This document shows, in pieces, positions 32,293 through 40,646 of a stretch of DNA of 64,000 nucleotides. The number at the start of each line of letters is the position of its first letter. Position 1 is the stretch's first letter. The translations under genes were made by a program, and so were the position numbers. The notes beneath the pieces were generated by a model. It was not told the origin of the DNA and searched no databases. It saw only the letters and a list, made by a program, of their open reading frames with translations. The stretch is from Chlamydiota bacterium (GTDB taxonomy: Bacteria > Chlamydiota > Chlamydiia > Chlamydiales > Rhabdochlamydiaceae): NCBI GenBank assembly GCA_013287985.1, contig JABDCT010000002.1:1-64000 (forward strand). The letters run 5' to 3'.

Positions 32293-34011
32293 TTAATTTA
32301 AGGCATGTTTCATGTATTTTTGCACCTGCTTGAGAGGGCGGGTGTTAAAAATCTGCTGCTTTTCGAGCCAGCCTTTGCGCGCAATGCCGATGCCTATGCT
32401 TAAAAATTCCAGGTGGTCGGCGCTATGGGCATCGGTGTTGATGCAGCAAAGCAGCCCTTTCTCGCTGGCGGCATGCCAGAGCCGCCAATCCATGTCCAGT
32501 CTAAGCGGGCTTGCATTGAGTTCGATGATCGTCTCATTGGCGATACAGGCGTCGATGACTTTTTGGATATTGACTTTGTAGGGTTCTCTGCGCAGAAGCA
32601 GGCGGCCGGTTAAGTGGCCCAGCATGGTTGCATAGGGGTTTTCGATCGCGCGGATGATGCGTTTTGTCATCGTTTTCTCATCTTGTTGCAGAGAGTTGTG
32701 GACGGAGACGACGACGTAGTCGAGTTCTTTGAGCACATCATCTTTAAAATCGAGGCTGCCATTGGCAAGAATGTCGCACTCTACGCCTGCAAATACGTAG
32801 GGGCGGAATTTTTTGGAGCGATTCAGGGCGCGGATCTGCTCGATTTCAGCAAAAAGGCGCTCCTCGCTCATGCCATTTGCTTGAAAGCTAGATTTGGAAT
32901 GGTCGGAGATCCCGATGTATTCCCATCCGAGTTCCTGGGCTTTTGCGACCATCTCTTTGAGTGTACTTCTGCCGTCGGAGGCTGTGGTGTGGTTGTGGAA
33001 TGTCCCTCGGATATCTTTTTCTTCGACAAGCGTCGGGAGCTTATTTTTGAGAGCGGCTTCGATTTCACCTAGGTTTTCGCGTATTTCGGGGGGGATATAG
33101 GGCATGCCGAGCGCTTTATAGATATCCGTTTCGGTAGGATTTTTGGGAAGTTTGGGGCCTTTGAGTTCATATTCACTGAGCAGCCAGCCGCGCTTTTTGG
33201 CGCGCTCGCGGATTTTGATATTATGCTCCTTGGAACCTGTAAAATAGAGAAGGGCGTAGCCGAATTGGCTTTCGGGGACGATGCGCAGATCGGCTTGCAT
33301 CCCTTCTTTGAGGCGGATGCTCGCCTTGGTTTCGCCTTTGGCCAGAACGCGTTCGACAAAGGGCTGCGAGGTAAACCAGCGCATGATGGATTTAGGAGCT
33401 GCAGCTGCGACAACAATATCGAGATCGCCGATCGTTTCCAGCCGCCTGCGCAGGCTTCCGGCAATTTCTGCTTTTTTTACGCCTTTCAATGCGCGCAGGC
33501 TCTCTAAAATCGGGGCTGCGATCTGCATCGCCTCCCACCAGAGATGCCTCTTCTGGTAGCCCTCTAAATGCGCAATCGTATCGAGGATGTTTTTTTGCGT
33601 TTTTTCGCCAAAGCGTGGGAGTGTAGCGATCTGGCCTTTCTCGCACGCCTTCTTTAGCCCTGCGATGGTTTTGATCTTGAGCTTCTTGTAGATCGTGTTG
33701 ATTTTCTTGGCTCCAAGCCCTGGTACCTGCATGAGTACCAGCACGCCTTCAGGGGTGGAGCGCTTCAGTTTCTCGTAGTAGGGGAGGCGACCTGTTTTCA
33801 CTAGTTTTGTGATCTTTTCTGCAAGCGATTCGCCGATTCCCTCATACTCATCGAGCGTGCCTTTTTTGACGATATCGGCGAGGTTTTCATCCAAGTTGAG
33901 AACGGCTCTTGCGCCAGTGCGATAGGCGCGCACTTTGAAAGGGTTCTCCTCTTTGAGTTCGAGGAGAACCGCTATTTCTTCCAAAATGGCAGCGACTTCT
34001 TTCTTATCCAT
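32293..34011 (-). CDS. polX: DNA polymerase X family protein with PHP domain
   Basis: A 572-residue protein of normal PolX length. The order is: an N-terminal helix-hairpin-helix region (LLELKEENPFKVRAYRTGAR, IGESLAEKITKL, VPGLGAKKI), the nucleotidyltransferase site (AGSLRRR followed by GDLDIVV with the catalytic aspartates), and a C-terminal PHP domain (GTFHNHTTASDGRSTL, GISDHSKSS, GVECDIL, INTDAHS) expected to give 3'-5' exonuclease or phosphoesterase activity. Role: gap filling in base excision repair. The stop lies in a small palindrome (32290-32304) shared with the end of the GPGWYWG cluster. Confidence 0.93.
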   Translation of the reverse strand: MDKKEVAAILEEIAVLLELKEENPFKVRAYRTGARAVLNLDENLADIVKKGTLDEYEGIGESLAEKITKLVKTGRLPYYEKLKRSTPEGVLVLMQVPGLGAKKINTIYKKLKIKTIAGLKKACEKGQIATLPRFGEKTQKNILDTIAHLEGYQKRHLWWEAMQIAAPILESLRALKGVKKAEIAGSLRRRLETIGDLDIVVAAAAPKSIMRWFTSQPFVERVLAKGETKASIRLKEGMQADLRIVPESQFGYALLYFTGSKEHNIKIRERAKKRGWLLSEYELKGPKLPKNPTETDIYKALGMPYIPPEIRENLGEIEAALKNKLPTLVEEKDIRGTFHNHTTASDGRSTLKEMVAKAQELGWEYIGISDHSKSSFQANGMSEERLFAEIEQIRALNRSKKFRPYVFAGVECDILANGSLDFKDDVLKELDYVVVSVHNSLQQDEKTMTKRIIRAIENPYATMLGHLTGRLLLRREPYKVNIQKVIDACIANETIIELNASPLRLDMDWRLWHAASEKGLLCCINTDAHSADHLEFLSIGIGIARKGWLEKQQIFNTRPLKQVQKYMKHALN

Positions 34012-34186
34012 AGATTTTAAAGTTGCCCGATTCGTAACGCCTTAGCCCACGATAAAAGATATAGGTTCCTAAAATCAAGAACGCTCCCGTTCCGCCTATG
34101 CCATTGGGGCCAATAAAAGCGACGCGCTCGCCCGATTCAATAGAGACAGGAAGCGACTGCCTAACCGTAAACGTCTTTTGAGCTTT
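34004..34186 (-). pseudogene. Fused remnant of an ABC export system
   Basis: Within one open stretch the frame reads TFTVRQSLPVSIESGERVAF then IGPNGIG, the start of an ABC ATPase up to the middle of Walker A. It then jumps into GTGAFLILGTYIFYRGLRRY followed by ESGN, which resembles the last membrane helix and tail of an ABC-2 type permease. The lysine and everything between are missing, so a deletion joined the ATPase gene to the permease gene. There is no start codon in good context, and a stop precedes the frame at 34187-34189. The remnant overlaps the start of polX by eight bases. Confidence 0.65.
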
Positions 34187-34739
34187 TCAACGAAAATCGC
34201 TTCCATGCTCTAGCATTCTTTCCTTAATAAGAAGATCTAAGGTCTCTTTCATGGCAGGATCGTTTAGCAATGCATTGATATTTTTTGCCTCTTGCAAAGC
34301 TAGGATGGAGTTTTTGAGATGTTCATGAGAGGAAATATCTGGTCTAACCGCAAAATAAAGATTGTAATAGATCTCTCCGAGCATTCTGAGAATTTTCACA
34401 CGTAGTGCGGGTGTTATTTGCAAAGCAAGAGCCATGCGAAAAATATCCTGTTTAACGCTGGGATTTATTTCTTGGACTCCCATGTTCAGGAAAACAGTTG
34501 CAGTTATAGGCAGCAATACGCGCTTTTAGTTCAGGATCAGAAGTACATGGACATTGAAGCGCCGCGTAAAAGGATTTTATTCCTTCCATAGGATTAGTTT
34601 TGACGAGATGCAAACCTTGATTTAATAGTTCTTTTGCTTTTTCAACTGCTTCGTAATCGGCTGGTCGATAAGCTTTAGTTGTTTCTTCGAAAGAATCTTC
34701 TTCTCTTGCTCTTTTACGTGACACTTCTGGTAATGACAT
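34187..34739 (-). pseudogene. Hypothetical helical-repeat protein, frameshifted
   Basis: Two overlapping frames look like halves of one gene. The first (from 34739, MSLPEVSRKRAREED) runs through helical repeat-like sequence to RIAAYNCNCF; the second (stop at 34187) continues with FLNMGVQEINPSVKQ. Removing one T from the run of four T (minus strand) near 34496 would join them as NCNCFLNMG, giving a protein of about 183 residues. Both halves have the amphipathic helix spacing of TPR-like repeats. Either the gene is broken or the run was miscounted. The leader is AT-rich (TAATAATAAATTATTT on the plus strand). Confidence 0.55.
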
Positions 34740-34783
34740 ATAGTCTCCTATTTAATAATAAATTATTTGAGTAAAAACACTCT

Positions 34784-35815
34784 CTAAAATGAGGAGATGA
34801 GGATGTAGAGCCATCCTACGATGAAGAAGAGCGGGATGAGCCACCTTCCCAATGCATCGATCTTTTCAGCCCGTTCTGGACGCGTCAGGAAGATGCGTTT
34901 TTCGATCACTGCAACTAGCACAGAGAGGCCGATGCAGAGATAGGAGAACATAAACGCCTTGTCGATGACTGTCATGTAGGCGACCTGAGGCAGACTCTGA
35001 TTGATAGTGAATTTCGTCGCCAAAAAGACGAGCAGACAGGTGAGGAAGATCATGATGCGGTCTAAGAAGGGATCTTTAAGCGCAAAAAAGACGGAGCAGG
35101 AGATCCCAAAAACCAGAATCAAAGGCACAAAGACCTGAAAGACAAAAAATCTCGGCTGCCGCTTCGTGAAAATCGATACGACAAATGTCGAATATTCCGC
35201 AGTCTGATTGAGCTTCCCGAGCTGTAGACCTTTTGTCTCGGTTATACTCTCATCGATTTTGATAATATCGAGATTGTCGTGGATTTTTCTTACAGAAGTC
35301 GTACTTGTGAGCTCCTCATGTTCAGTGGGAACAAAGACAAGCACGTTCTGGTCCCATAGAAAGGAATCGACCTCAATCTTGAGCTGCTGCTTGTCGAAAG
35401 GAAAGCCCTTAAGATCCAAATGGGTGCGAAAGGTGCCAGTAATACTCATGTAGTGCTGCACTCTTCCGTCTGGATAGATAAAAAGGCCTGCATTATTAAT
35501 GATGGGCGTGCCGGAGTTGAGGAATTCAATTTGCGGGGACCAGATTTGCGTGAGCTTTTGCTTGGCCGCGTCATCAAAATAGGCTCTTACAGTTTCACCG
35601 GGCTCTGGGGAATAGATGAGGCGCGGATCCTGCCATTGAAACGTAAAGTAGGCATCTGCTGTAAATGTTTCTTCCTTTTCATTGAGGGAGATAAAGTTGA
35701 TTAGATAAAAGCGCGTATCGACGCGAACAGGAGTCGATGGCGGGGGAGACGTGATAATTTTTTCTTGGCATACTCCTTGTATGAAGAAGAGCAGGAAGCA
35801 CAGGATGCGAATCAT
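34784..35815 (-). CDS. Pentameric ligand-gated ion channel homologue (GLIC-like)
   Basis: A 343-residue protein from the ATG at 35815, giving the signal peptide MIRILCFLLFFIQGVC; an upstream in-frame start would run into the riboswitch region. The extracellular beta-sandwich carries the family hallmark FPFDKQQLKIEVDSF and an early TFQWQDPRL. Four membrane helices follow: M1 from FFVFQVFVPLILVFGISCSV, M2 from DRIMIFLTCLLVFLATKF, the M2-M3 loop and M3 LPQVAYMTVIDKAFMFSYL, and M4 RWLIPLFFIVGWLYIL. The Cys-loop cysteines are absent, as in other prokaryotic members. Bacterial homologues are proton- or ligand-gated channels; selectivity and ligand here are unknown. The order of segments and length match GLIC well. 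Confidence 0.9.
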   Translation of the reverse strand: MIRILCFLLFFIQGVCQEKIITSPPPSTPVRVDTRFYLINFISLNEKEETFTADAYFTFQWQDPRLIYSPEPGETVRAYFDDAAKQKLTQIWSPQIEFLNSGTPIINNAGLFIYPDGRVQHYMSITGTFRTHLDLKGFPFDKQQLKIEVDSFLWDQNVLVFVPTEHEELTSTTSVRKIHDNLDIIKIDESITETKGLQLGKLNQTAEYSTFVVSIFTKRQPRFFVFQVFVPLILVFGISCSVFFALKDPFLDRIMIFLTCLLVFLATKFTINQSLPQVAYMTVIDKAFMFSYLCIGLSVLVAVIEKRIFLTRPERAEKIDALGRWLIPLFFIVGWLYILISSF

Positions 35816-35913
35816 ATAAATATTATTTATCCCATATCTAAGTACATAGTCAATATCGATAAAAACTTTATTGACCATGTACCAGATTCCAGGCAATCGT
35901 ATATACTGTTTGT

Positions 35914-36002
35914 CAGCCAGAGGTGCCTCGAAAGAGGCTGAGAAAGTCATGGGGACTTAACTCTTAAACACCTGATCTAGATCATACTAGCGGAGGGAGA
36001 GC
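35914..36002 (+). promoter_or_regulatory. TPP riboswitch (THI element)
   Basis: All conserved TPP-aptamer blocks are present in order: GAGGTGCC, a short P2/P3 hairpin (GCCTC-gaaa-GAGGC), GGCTGAGA (CTGAGA at 35938-35943), ACCTGATCT (35970-35978) and AGCGGAGGGA at the 3' side. The GGAGGG (35992-35997) of the last block also serves as the ribosome-binding site for the ATG at 36003. Ligand binding would therefore hide the site directly, that is, translational shut-off by thiamine pyrophosphate. Confidence 0.92.
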
Positions 36003-37205
36003 ATGAGATCACGCTTTGCCGGAATCATCGGCAACATTTTAGAACATTACGACAACGCCCTTTTTGGGCTGCTTGCGCCATTTTTAGCCCCTTTATTTTT
36101 TGATCCCAGCGATCCCATAACGGGTTTGATTTTAACGTATGGGATGCTTCCGCTCGGGATTCTCACAAGACCCCTCGGTTCGCTCTTTTTCGGGCGGATT
36201 GGGGACCGCTATGGAAGAAGCCGCGCGCTCTTTCTATCGCTGTGCGGGATGGCGATCGCCACTATGGCCATCGGCTGCCTGCCGCTTTACAGCCAAGTGG
36301 GTCTCTGGGCGCCCTTTTCTCTAGCACTCCTGCGCATGACGCAGAGCTTCTGCGCTGCCGGTGAAACGACGGGTGGCTCGCTTTTTGTTTTAGAAAGGAC
36401 CCCCGAATCGCAAAGAAGCTTTATGAGCAGCATCTACGGCTGCTCGACCATTGTGGGGATTATGATCGCCTCGGCCCTTGTCGCTCTTTTTAGCGAAGAG
36501 TGGCGCCTTCTCTTTTTGCTGGGCGGTGCGACAGCTATAATCGGTCTTTTTATGCGTCTACGCATAACAGACACTATGTCGCCTGTCAAAACCAGCAGCG
36601 TCTGGCAGCTTATAAAAGAGCATAGACGTGCGCTTGCCGCTATTATCCTCGTAGCTGGTTTTTCCAATGCGACCTACGTCTTCTCCTTTACTCTGATGAA
36701 TGGATATGTACCTCTTGTGACCGAGCTCACAAAAGCTGATGTGATGAAGGTGAACACCTTGCTTCTGCTCTTCGATCTGGCGCTTCTGCCCTGCTTTGGT
36801 TATTTAGCAAATCGCTTGGGGAAAGAGAAGGTGATGGGCCTGGCTGCCCTTGTAATGGCTATCCTGGCCGTGCCGCTATTTTATCTCCTCGATGGAGCGA
36901 CACTTGCTCTTGTGATCGGTATACGGATGATTATTGTGACGTTGGGTGTGGCTTTTGGGGCTTCATATAGTGCATGGGCGATGGAACAGGTGCCCGTCCA
37001 CACACGTTTTACCCTTCTTTCACTGGGTTATGCGATCGGGGCACAGCTCATCGGATCGCCTGCTTCAGCAGTCAGCATCTGGCTCTACAAGGAGACGGGA
37101 TGGGTCTTTGCTCCGGGACTTTATTTCATGTTGATGGGACTTGCAGCCTTTATTGCTATTCGAAGAGTTCAACTTCGGAAAGCAGTTTTTCCCAGAGAGG
37201 CCTGA
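36003..37205 (+). CDS. MFS transporter under TPP riboswitch control (probable thiamine carrier)
   Basis: A 400-residue, 12-helix carrier of the metabolite:H+ symporter-like MFS type: GNILEHYDNALFGLLAPFLA in helix 1, GSLFFGRIGDRYGRSRAL as the loop 2-3 motif, and RMTQSFCAAGETTGGSLFVL in helices 4-5. Relatives carry proline, betaine, citrate and other metabolites. Because the gene sits directly behind a TPP riboswitch, import of thiamine, its phosphates or a precursor is the best inference. No thiamine-synthesis gene is seen in the window. The 3' end overlaps the convergent exported-protein gene by 50 bases. Confidence 0.88.
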   Translation: MRSRFAGIIGNILEHYDNALFGLLAPFLAPLFFDPSDPITGLILTYGMLPLGILTRPLGSLFFGRIGDRYGRSRALFLSLCGMAIATMAIGCLPLYSQVGLWAPFSLALLRMTQSFCAAGETTGGSLFVLERTPESQRSFMSSIYGCSTIVGIMIASALVALFSEEWRLLFLLGGATAIIGLFMRLRITDTMSPVKTSSVWQLIKEHRRALAAIILVAGFSNATYVFSFTLMNGYVPLVTELTKADVMKVNTLLLLFDLALLPCFGYLANRLGKEKVMGLAALVMAILAVPLFYLLDGATLALVIGIRMIIVTLGVAFGASYSAWAMEQVPVHTRFTLLSLGYAIGAQLIGSPASAVSIWLYKETGWVFAPGLYFMLMGLAAFIAIRRVQLRKAVFPREA

Positions 37206-37626
37206 TTTCTTCGACTTTGTCTAGTTTTTTGGTGGTGTAGCGCACAAGAAAGAGCGCATCGGGCGCGCTGATAATGCTGCACCATTCGTGTTGAGCAAGA
37301 GATCCTTCATTGATCCACCACTCAAAAAAAAGACTTGTTTTGCTGCTGCTGATGATGCGTGTGTTTAAAGGGTATTCAGAAGAAAGGTGCCTTAAGAAAG
37401 TGAGGCACTGGTTGAAATAGCGAGCGAGAGTGATTTGCAAGGGCGGTGAATAATGAATAGTGACGAGTTCAGTCCAGTTGTCGACTGTTTCGTTGTTTAG
37501 AGTGTATTCGTAAAGAGACATCGAATCATCTGTAGCTTCATAGCCCAGTTTCCAGGATTGTGGATCTAATTCGAGAGAAGAAGCTGAAAGAAGTGAGGGG
37601 ATAAATACGAAGAAAAGCCATCTCAT
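37156..37626 (-). CDS. Exported hypothetical protein
   Basis: A 156-residue protein with a short signal peptide (MRWLFFVFIPSLLSASS) and a mature part rich in aromatic residues (LEWW-type strands, FFEWWINEG, IIHYSPP-like segments). I do not recognise the family. It is a predicted periplasmic or secreted soluble protein. The gene is monocistronic, convergent with the riboswitch-linked carrier and overlaps its last 50 bases. Confidence 0.7.
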   Translation of the reverse strand: MRWLFFVFIPSLLSASSLELDPQSWKLGYEATDDSMSLYEYTLNNETVDNWTELVTIHYSPPLQITLARYFNQCLTFLRHLSSEYPLNTRIISSSKTSLFFEWWINEGSLAQHEWCSIISAPDALFLVRYTTKKLDKVEEIRPLWEKLLSEVELFE

Positions 37627-37668
37627 CTACAAGAAAATATAGAGAATGGAGTCAATTTTTACGAGGAG

Positions 37669-38070
37669 CTATTCTTCTTTGTCTTTGACGAGTTCATCAA
37701 ATTTATTGGTGAGAATATCCTCAACTGTTCTTTGTGAACGATCGATGATGGACTGGATTTCGTAATCTTGGAGTACTTCGCACATAGTCGTCATCACTTT
37801 GTCGATATGGGCGCGGTTGCCGTTGATATGACCGTGGCGCAGTTTCTCTTTTATATCTAAGCCGTATGCAGCGATATTGGCTTCATCAAACCCATATTTT
37901 TTACGATAATAATTCATGATTTTCTTCGCTTCTTTGTCGAGCTCCTTTTCTTCTTTTTGCTTTTGGACAAAATCAGCACGAATCTTATCCTCGATTGAAG
38001 GCTCTTCTATTAAACCTGCAATAGACGATATATTTAAATCTGATTCAAATGGAATAAAAAAGCTGCTCAT
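37669..38070 (-). CDS. Hypothetical cytosolic protein
   Basis: A 133-residue charged helical protein (MSSFFIPFESDLNISSIAGL at the start, a lysine/glutamate-rich middle, KKIMNYYRKKYGFDEANIAA). No signal peptide or known motif. The 36 bases separating it from the phosphorylase gene upstream are almost pure A and T with a near-palindrome (AATAATTATTATATTATAAT on the minus strand). Similar AT-only leaders precede the hypothetical genes at 34739 and 46394, suggesting a shared promoter type or origin. Confidence 0.65.
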   Translation of the reverse strand: MSSFFIPFESDLNISSIAGLIEEPSIEDKIRADFVQKQKEEKELDKEAKKIMNYYRKKYGFDEANIAAYGLDIKEKLRHGHINGNRAHIDKVMTTMCEVLQDYEIQSIIDRSQRTVEDILTNKFDELVKDKEE

Positions 38071-38106
38071 AATAATAATTATAATATAATAATTATTATT
38101 TGTAAA

Positions 38107-40623
38107 TTATTTTTGCCATATTATTTGTGTGGCTTCAAGGGGGACGGATACCCCAGGGAAAAAGGGGACGATACGAGCTGTATAATCCGTTATGGGGCGG
38201 GTATTGGGAAGTGTAGCATGGTAGAGGAAGGTATTTGCTGAACTGCTTAAGGCGCGCACTTTGGCCATTTCAACCAGACTGCCATCGGCATAAAGCTGCA
38301 ATTTAACTGCCTCAGGTTCAAGGCTATTGAGGTAGACTTGAACGTCAAATACATGCTCTTTGCCTATCGTTTGGGTTTTGACCTCTACAAAGCGGAGGTA
38401 GGACCAATTGAGATCTATTTTCTTTCTCCAATCGACAATCTTCTGTCCCATCTCGCCCTTATTGGCAGCGCGTTTTTTAAAGCTCTCAGCCGCAGGGAGA
38501 TAGTGGCTCTCTGTGTATTCCCGCACGGCTCGATCGGCAGAAAAGCAGGGAGTGAGCCTAGCCATGCTCTCGCGGATCCGCGCCAGCCAGTGGGTCGGGA
38601 GGCCTTCCGCATCGCGCGAGTAAAATTGCGGGATCACTTCTTTTTCGAGGATGTCGTAAAGGGCATTAGCTTCTAGCGCATCCCAGGCGGGGTCTTCGCC
38701 GTGCTCTTCTCCATCGCCGAGCGCCCAGCCCACCTGTGGAGAATATGCCTCTGCCCACCAGCCGTCGAGTTCGGAAAGGTTGATGCCTCCATTGCCGAGC
38801 ACCTTCATGCCGCTCGTTCCACATGCTTCCCAAGGCCGTCGCGGGGTGTTGATCCAGACGTCGACCCCGCGCACGAGGTATTCGGTCACTAGCATGTCAT
38901 AATCGGTCAGGAAGATCACATGCGTGCGCGCTTCTTGTCGCTGGAAAAGTTGAATCCACTGCTGGAGCATGGCTTGACCGGGTTTGTCTGCGGGATGTGC
39001 TTTGCCGGCAATGATGAGCTGGACGGGGCGCTGTGCGTTGGTGAGAAGGCGCAAGAGCCTCTCTGTGTCATGTAGCAGAAGGTTGGGCCGTTTATAAGTA
39101 GCAAAACGGCGTGCAAAGCCGAGTGTCAGTGTATTGGGATCGAAGATATGCTTGGCTCGTTCGATTTCATCTGGAGGAAAGCCGCGCGCTTCCCAGATGC
39201 GCACTAGGCGCGCTCTGGCATATTCGATAAGGGATTTGCGCTCTTCTGTGCGCATCTTCCAAAGGGTTGCATCGGAAATACGGCGGATGTCTTTCTCTGT
39301 CGTTTCGCAGCTGCCCGACCAGCAATTTTTCCCACAGAGCTCAGTCCAGCATGCGCCGGCTGTAATGGAATTCCAGCTCGGCATATGGACACCATTAGTC
39401 ACATAGCCGACGGGCACTTCTTCCGTGGGCCTGCGCGGGAAGAGAGGCTGAAAGATGTGACGACTGACTTTGCCGTGCAGGCGGCTGACGCCATTGATGG
39501 CTCCGCTTCCGTGAATGGCGAGATAGGCCATGTTGAAGGGTTCGGTTTCGTCTTGAGGATTGAGCCTGCCCAAACTGAGCAGCTCGTGTAAGGAGAGCCC
39601 GAGACTTGTTTTCGCGTATTTGCCGAGGTACTGTTCGATAAGTGCAGGTGCAAAGCGATCGAACCCAGCCGGAACGGCGGTGTGAGTCGTAAAGAGGTTT
39701 CCTGCGCGAGTAGCAGCTAAGGCGACGTCAAAAGGCTTTCCCGTCTCTTTCATGAAACTCGAGGCGCGCTCAAGAATAGCGAGACCTGCGTGGCCTTCGT
39801 TGAGGTGGCATACTTCGGGCTTGATTCCTAAGGCCTCCAAGAGGCGCCAGCCGCCGATGCCGAGAACGAGCTCCTGCTTGAGGCGCAGCTCGGAATCTCC
39901 GCCATAAAGTTCGCTGGTGATCCCGCGGTGCGCGGGGTAGTTGGCCGCGTCGTTGCTGTCCAGCAGATAGAGTTTGACGCGTCCGACTTTTACTTCCCAA
40001 GCGCGCAGAATGACCGACCAGCCGGGGAGTGCGATTTCTAGCCTCAGCCATTCACCATTGGGTAAGCGCAGGGGAGTGATGGGCAGCTGTCCTGGGTCGT
40101 TATAGGGATAGAGAGCGTGTTGCATCCCTGCTCTATCGATCTCTTGGCGGAAGTAGCCGCGCTGGTAGAGCATACCGATCGCCACGACGGGAACGCCGAG
40201 ATCGCTCGCCGCTTTGAGCTGATCGCCGGCGACGTTGCCAAGCCCACCTGAATAGATCGGCAGTGCTTCGCTGAGCATATACTCCATGCTGAAATAGGCG
40301 ATGGCAGAGAGAGGGGATTTGGGGTGCTTTTCCTGAAACCAGGCGGGGGTCTTTTCTTCTTGTTGATTAGTTTTAACAAGCGATTCGACAAGCGAGCGGA
40401 AGGCAGGATCAGACAGTTTTTTCTGCAGCGTTTCACGCGAGACAGTCTGCAAAACGACCCAGGGATTGCGCAGTATATTCCATAACCCGGGGTCGAGCGC
40501 TTCCCATACTTTATGGGCAGCGTGATTCTGGTTCCACGACCAGAGAAAGTCGAGGGCAAGCTGTTCGAGCGCGTCATATCCTTCGATATCTTCGCGTCGA
40601 TAAGTCGTTGTGCGCTTGATCAT
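38107..40623 (-). CDS. glgP: Alpha-glucan phosphorylase (GT35)
   Basis: Releases glucose-1-phosphate from alpha-1,4-glucans. The 838-residue protein belongs to the shorter alpha-glucan phosphorylase type (TIGR02094-like, with an N-terminal DUF3417 region: LDFLWSWNQNHAAHKVWEAL). Motifs: AYFSMEYMLSEALPIYSGGL, CHLNEGHAG, TTHTAVPAGFDRF, and the pyridoxal-phosphate lysine K607 in GTSGMKVLGNGGINLSE. The C-terminal 100 residues contain a beta-rich extension. This type differs from the MalP/GlgP type common in pathogenic chlamydiae. No Shine-Dalgarno site is evident. It sits between the AT-rich leader and the exported-enzyme cluster. Confidence 0.9.
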   Translation of the reverse strand: MIKRTTTYRREDIEGYDALEQLALDFLWSWNQNHAAHKVWEALDPGLWNILRNPWVVLQTVSRETLQKKLSDPAFRSLVESLVKTNQQEEKTPAWFQEKHPKSPLSAIAYFSMEYMLSEALPIYSGGLGNVAGDQLKAASDLGVPVVAIGMLYQRGYFRQEIDRAGMQHALYPYNDPGQLPITPLRLPNGEWLRLEIALPGWSVILRAWEVKVGRVKLYLLDSNDAANYPAHRGITSELYGGDSELRLKQELVLGIGGWRLLEALGIKPEVCHLNEGHAGLAILERASSFMKETGKPFDVALAATRAGNLFTTHTAVPAGFDRFAPALIEQYLGKYAKTSLGLSLHELLSLGRLNPQDETEPFNMAYLAIHGSGAINGVSRLHGKVSRHIFQPLFPRRPTEEVPVGYVTNGVHMPSWNSITAGACWTELCGKNCWSGSCETTEKDIRRISDATLWKMRTEERKSLIEYARARLVRIWEARGFPPDEIERAKHIFDPNTLTLGFARRFATYKRPNLLLHDTERLLRLLTNAQRPVQLIIAGKAHPADKPGQAMLQQWIQLFQRQEARTHVIFLTDYDMLVTEYLVRGVDVWINTPRRPWEACGTSGMKVLGNGGINLSELDGWWAEAYSPQVGWALGDGEEHGEDPAWDALEANALYDILEKEVIPQFYSRDAEGLPTHWLARIRESMARLTPCFSADRAVREYTESHYLPAAESFKKRAANKGEMGQKIVDWRKKIDLNWSYLRFVEVKTQTIGKEHVFDVQVYLNSLEPEAVKLQLYADGSLVEMAKVRALSSSANTFLYHATLPNTRPITDYTARIVPFFPGVSVPLEATQIIWQK

Positions 40624-40646
40624 ATAAAGTTCGTTATAGATCTAAG

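Noticed and set aside
38068-38106. AT-only palindromic stretch as a replication origin
   Set aside because: Short, no DnaA-box cluster seen, and similar tracts occur before other small genes.
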